DNA of 64,000 nucleotides from UBA7672 sp044224605 (GTDB lineage: Bacteria; Pseudomonadota; Alphaproteobacteria; Caulobacterales; Hyphomonadaceae): assembly GCA_044224605.1 (NCBI GenBank), contig JBGAKC010000002.1, forward strand, positions 1-64,000, read 5' to 3'. Positions 61,226 through 64,000 of this stretch are shown one piece after another. A program made the translations under genes and the position numbers. A model generated the notes under the pieces. That model had not been told where the DNA came from. It saw only the letters and a list, made by a program, of their open reading frames with translations, and made no database searches. Positions within the stretch are counted from its first letter, which is position 1. Each line of letters begins with the position of its first letter.

Positions 61226-62149
61226 GTGAAAGTACCCAAGCCTATGGCCCGCCTGTTCGATAGCTATGTGATGGTGGACTGGAGCGCCGCCTCCAAACCC
61301 GCCACCGGCGCCGATTCCATCTGGATCGGCGCGCTGACCCCGGACTCGCGCCTGAAGCTGGCCTTCAAGGCGACGAACCCGCCCACGCGCGCGAAAGCCA
61401 TCGAAGAGCTGACCGACCTCCTCGGCCGCTGCCTGAAGCGCGGCGACCGTGTGCTCGTCGGCGTCGATTTCCCGCTCGGCTTCCCGGCCGGCACGTCCGA
61501 AGCGCTCAAGCTCAAGGGCGAGCCCTGGCGGGGCATACGCGAGTTCCTGCTTAAGGAAATGAAGGACAAGCCGGACAACTCCAACAACCGCTTCGCCCTT
61601 GCGGCGCGGATGAACCGTCTCATCTCAAACGGCCCGTTCCCGTTCTGGGGCTGCTCGAAGAAGGACGAGCTCACCACCCTGTCGATCAAGAAGTCGCGCG
61701 AGCATGGCACGGACGACATCGCCGAGTTCCGTCTCGTGGAAGAAGCCGCGATGGCGATGAAGAAGGCGCGGCCGCAACCCGTGTGGAAGATCGCCTACGC
61801 CGGCGCCATCGGCGGCCAGACCATGACCGGCATCCCGGCCATCGAACGCCTGCGCGAGAAGTTCTCCGCGCTGAAAGTGTGGCCGTTCGACATGCCGCTC
61901 GCGAAGCTCGACAGCGAGGCCCTCGCCGATGCGCGCATCGTCGTCGCCGAAGTGCTGACGTCGCTCAACGCGACCAACCAGCAGTCCTCCGAGATCCGCG
62001 ACGAGGCGCAGGTCCGCACACTCTGCGAAGCTCTTGCCGAACGTGACGCGAGCGGAAAGCTTGGCGCGATGTTCGCAGGGGAAGCCAAGCTCACCGACGC
62101 CCAGAAGGCCGCGGTGACGTCCGAGGAAGGGTGGATTCTGGGGATATAG
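61226..62149 (+). CDS. Predicted RNase H-like fold protein
   Basis: The 307-residue cytoplasmic protein begins with a strand carrying VMVDWSAASKP, where the aspartate stands in the first position of an RNase H-like fold, then LVGVDFPLGFPAG with a second acidic residue. A late segment VWPFDMP follows. I am confident only of the fold-like pattern. A nuclease or nucleotide-binding role would be inference. The GTG start is taken. An ATG at 61244 (MARLFDSY) is an equal candidate. Confidence 0.65.
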   Translation: MKVPKPMARLFDSYVMVDWSAASKPATGADSIWIGALTPDSRLKLAFKATNPPTRAKAIEELTDLLGRCLKRGDRVLVGVDFPLGFPAGTSEALKLKGEPWRGIREFLLKEMKDKPDNSNNRFALAARMNRLISNGPFPFWGCSKKDELTTLSIKKSREHGTDDIAEFRLVEEAAMAMKKARPQPVWKIAYAGAIGGQTMTGIPAIERLREKFSALKVWPFDMPLAKLDSEALADARIVVAEVLTSLNATNQQSSEIRDEAQVRTLCEALAERDASGKLGAMFAGEAKLTDAQKAAVTSEEGWILGI

Positions 62150-62265
62150 CACGGATTTTTCGCGCTATTCCCCGCTCCCGGGCTTGAGAATCGAAACAAA
62201 CGACAGCCTCATCTGTCGGGCCGCTTCATCGCGGCCATTTCGAACCCAATCCTCGGAGCGGGCCC

Positions 62266-62535
62266 ATGAACAAGTCTGACCTCATCAAGTCCATCTCGGA
62301 CTCGACCGGTCTGAAACAGACGGAAGCGACGCGCCTCGTCGATGCCGTGTTCGACACGATCACCTCGAACCTCAAGCGCGGCGAGCAGGTGGCCATCTCC
62401 GGCTTCGGCACATTCGTCGCCAAGACACGGGCCGCACGCGAGGGCCGCAACCCCGCAACCGGCATGACGATCCATATTCCGGCCCGCACATCGGCCGCCT
62501 TCAAGCCCGCAGCGGCGATGAAGGACCTGAAATAG
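62266..62535 (+). CDS. hup: DNA-binding protein HU
   Basis: The 89-residue protein matches HU: MNKSDLIKSISDSTGLKQ at the N-terminus, GEQVAISGFGTFV and the DNA-binding arm REGRNPATGMTIHIPA. It is a nucleoid protein that bends DNA as a dimer. GGAG lies upstream of the ATG and a strong terminator lies downstream. Confidence 0.97.
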   Translation: MNKSDLIKSISDSTGLKQTEATRLVDAVFDTITSNLKRGEQVAISGFGTFVAKTRAAREGRNPATGMTIHIPARTSAAFKPAAAMKDLK

Positions 62536-62594
62536 AGACAGAGCCCTCGCCGCCCGGCTGCTCGCTACACTCTGGCGGTTGATGGGGCTCTCAT

Positions 62595-62633
62595 ACGGCG
62601 CGCGGTTGTCCAATGACGCCGCGCGCCGTTTTC
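62595..62633 (+). terminator. Rho-independent terminator after hup
   Basis: A 10-bp perfect GC stem (CGGCGCGCGG/CCGCGCGCCG), extended by an A-T pair, with a 13-base loop, is followed by TTTTCG. It lies about 60 bases after the hup stop. Confidence 0.8.
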
Positions 62634-62721
62634 GTTTGGGCGCCAGCCATCCCCACGATCCGGAAGCGGCCCCTGGGTCCGCGTTCCCCGCGAAAGCGGC
62701 GGGACACGGCCGAGAGCGGGT

Positions 62722-64000
62722 CTAGTGAACCGCAGGCGCAGGCGCAGCGTCCTTCGGCAGGCCGAAACGCACGCCGCGCGCCGACTTCCACTCCAGCGCC
62801 AGCACCTGCCCCATCCCCGCCAGCACCGACGCGATCGAGATACCGATGATCACGCCCCACACGCCATAGTCCGTGTGCAGCGCCAACCACCAGCAGAGCG
62901 GCAGCATCACGAACACGTAGCTCCCCACGTGGATCGCCGTCGGGATCCACACTACGCCCTGCGCCCGCAGCGCCATCGACCCCACGGCCTGCAGCCCGTC
63001 AAAGATCGTCACGAACGCCACCGCCGCCAGCATCACCGACAACAGCGGCACAAGATGCGCACCCGCCGAAGCGACTTCCGAACCGTTCAACCACGTCACC
63101 GCAATCGGATCACGCAGCAAGATCAGGACCGTCGCCATCACCAGCCCCAGCAGCACCGACGCCACCACGCCCAACCGCGACGCCTCGCGCACGCCGACAG
63201 CATCGCCGCGGCCGAACCGCTCCGCCACGCGCACGCTCGTGGCCGTACCCATGCCGACATAGATCATGAAGATCACGCCCATCATCTGGACCGCGAGGCC
63301 ATAGACCGTACCCGCATCAATCGACACCAGGGTCGCGATCGCGAACGTCATGTTGAATGAGCCCCACTCGGCAATATTGGCGATGCCCGTGCCGACGCCC
63401 ACCATGTTCTGGCGCCTGAACTCTCCTGCATCCGCCCTGCCCACACGCCGGAACGCCGGCGTCAACGCCAGCGCCGCAATCAGGAAGCAAACCAGCATGA
63501 ACCAACGCGAGCCCGTCGTCGCCCACACCACGCCGACGGCGCCGTGCTCCGGCACGAGGATCAGGCCTGCGATGAGATTGAACACCACCGCCGCCATGTT
63601 GATCGCCGTCGCGATGTTTGGCCGCCGCAGCGCTTCAAGGTAGAATTGGCAAGCCATTCCGCCCATATGCGCGATGGCCCCATAGGCGAGGACGTGCGTG
63701 CATGTCGTCGTGTGTTCTGCCAGCGCCCGATCAAACCCGATCAGGTCCACCAGCGGTCGCGCGATCATGATACAGGCGAATGTGGCGAACACCCCGTAAG
63801 CCAGCGCCACCAGCATGCCACGTCGGAAGATGCGTCCCGTCTCCGCGCCGCGGCCCGAGCCATTCAGCTCCGCCGTCAGCACCTGTACGCCGATCATCAG
63901 CCCCATGCCGAAGCCGAAGAACACACCGATCGGCAGCCATCCGTTCAGCACATAGGGCAGCTCGCCCGGCGCATACCGGCCCAGCAGCACCGCGTCCGTC
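62722..64000 (-). CDS. MATE family efflux transporter, N-terminus outside the window
   Basis: At least 425 residues are visible, and the frame is open through the window edge. The sequence TDAVLLGRYAPGELPYV is the first cytoplasmic loop of the MATE fold, so about 40-50 residues of helix 1 are missing. About eleven helices can be traced. It contains FFGFGMGLMIGVQVLTAELNGSGR and VGMGTATSVRVAERFG in the symmetric second half. It exports drugs or metabolites using a proton or sodium gradient. Confidence 0.9.
   Translation of the reverse strand, partial: TDAVLLGRYAPGELPYVLNGWLPIGVFFGFGMGLMIGVQVLTAELNGSGRGAETGRIFRRGMLVALAYGVFATFACIMIARPLVDLIGFDRALAEHTTTCTHVLAYGAIAHMGGMACQFYLEALRRPNIATAINMAAVVFNLIAGLILVPEHGAVGVVWATTGSRWFMLVCFLIAALALTPAFRRVGRADAGEFRRQNMVGVGTGIANIAEWGSFNMTFAIATLVSIDAGTVYGLAVQMMGVIFMIYVGMGTATSVRVAERFGRGDAVGVREASRLGVVASVLLGLVMATVLILLRDPIAVTWLNGSEVASAGAHLVPLLSVMLAAVAFVTIFDGLQAVGSMALRAQGVVWIPTAIHVGSYVFVMLPLCWWLALHTDYGVWGVIIGISIASVLAGMGQVLALEWKSARGVRFGLPKDAAPAPAVH

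Noticed and set aside
1..64000. CRISPR array
   Set aside because: I saw no regularly spaced direct repeats. The repeats found are inverted pairs.

Overview
The window is 64 kb of a GC-rich alphaproteobacterial chromosome. The rplM-rpsI-argC order, DUF2842 and DUF2336 proteins, a CtrA-like box, COX15 heme A synthase and many small lipoproteins suggest the Caulobacterales/Hyphomonadales side of the class. This placement is inferred from gene content and was not measured. Most of the window is densely packed housekeeping and envelope genes.

Layout. 1-5 kb: 5'-truncated phenylalanine hydroxylase, metG with a TylF-like methyltransferase, two secreted proteins and tRNA-Thr(UGU). 5-13.5 kb: an envelope module made of alpha-2-macroglobulin lipoprotein, PBP1C and a patatin-like lipoprotein. 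13.5-26 kb: pgi, a cytochrome c lipoprotein, NAD kinase, class II aldolase, a decayed beta-barrel pseudogene, an HPt protein, Nudix, a degenerate EAL-like protein, an SLT-domain protein behind a CtrA-like box, a CoA-transferase, DUF2336, and rplM-rpsI-argC. 26-40.7 kb: M28 peptidase, heme A synthase, small membrane proteins, an outer-membrane barrel, two abutting glutathione peroxidases, an acyltransferase, a YghU-like GST, a cupin, an Atm1-like ABC exporter, a LOG protein and a lipidated PQQ quinohemoprotein dehydrogenase.

40.7-48.9 kb is the accessory part. Two related hairpin elements in inverted orientation bracket it. It holds a LysR/FAD-oxidase divergent pair, secreted hypotheticals, an SseB-like protein and the most striking gene of the window. 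That gene (45143-47194) encodes one polypeptide with a class III nucleotidyl-cyclase-like domain, a cyclic-nucleotide-binding domain with intact ribose/phosphate-binding signature, and a C-terminal TIR domain. Its parts match those of the two-gene Pycsar anti-phage system (cyclase plus PycTIR effector) fused into one chain, so it may be a single-protein signalling and abortive-infection device. That role is inference.

48.9-64 kb returns to core genes: an FAD dehydrogenase, a DUF883-like protein, an ArsR-controlled operon (VOC protein, three tandem AHSA1/SRPBCC paralogues, DUF1801) with two tandem palindromic operators, a palindromic repeat pair, gltX, two tandem Tat-type aspartyl proteases, a MAPEG protein, a Gfo/Idh/MocA oxidoreductase, an MDR oxidoreductase, an RNase-H-like protein, HU, and a MATE transporter running off the end. 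I see no CRISPR array, rRNA, integrase or insertion-sequence transposase.
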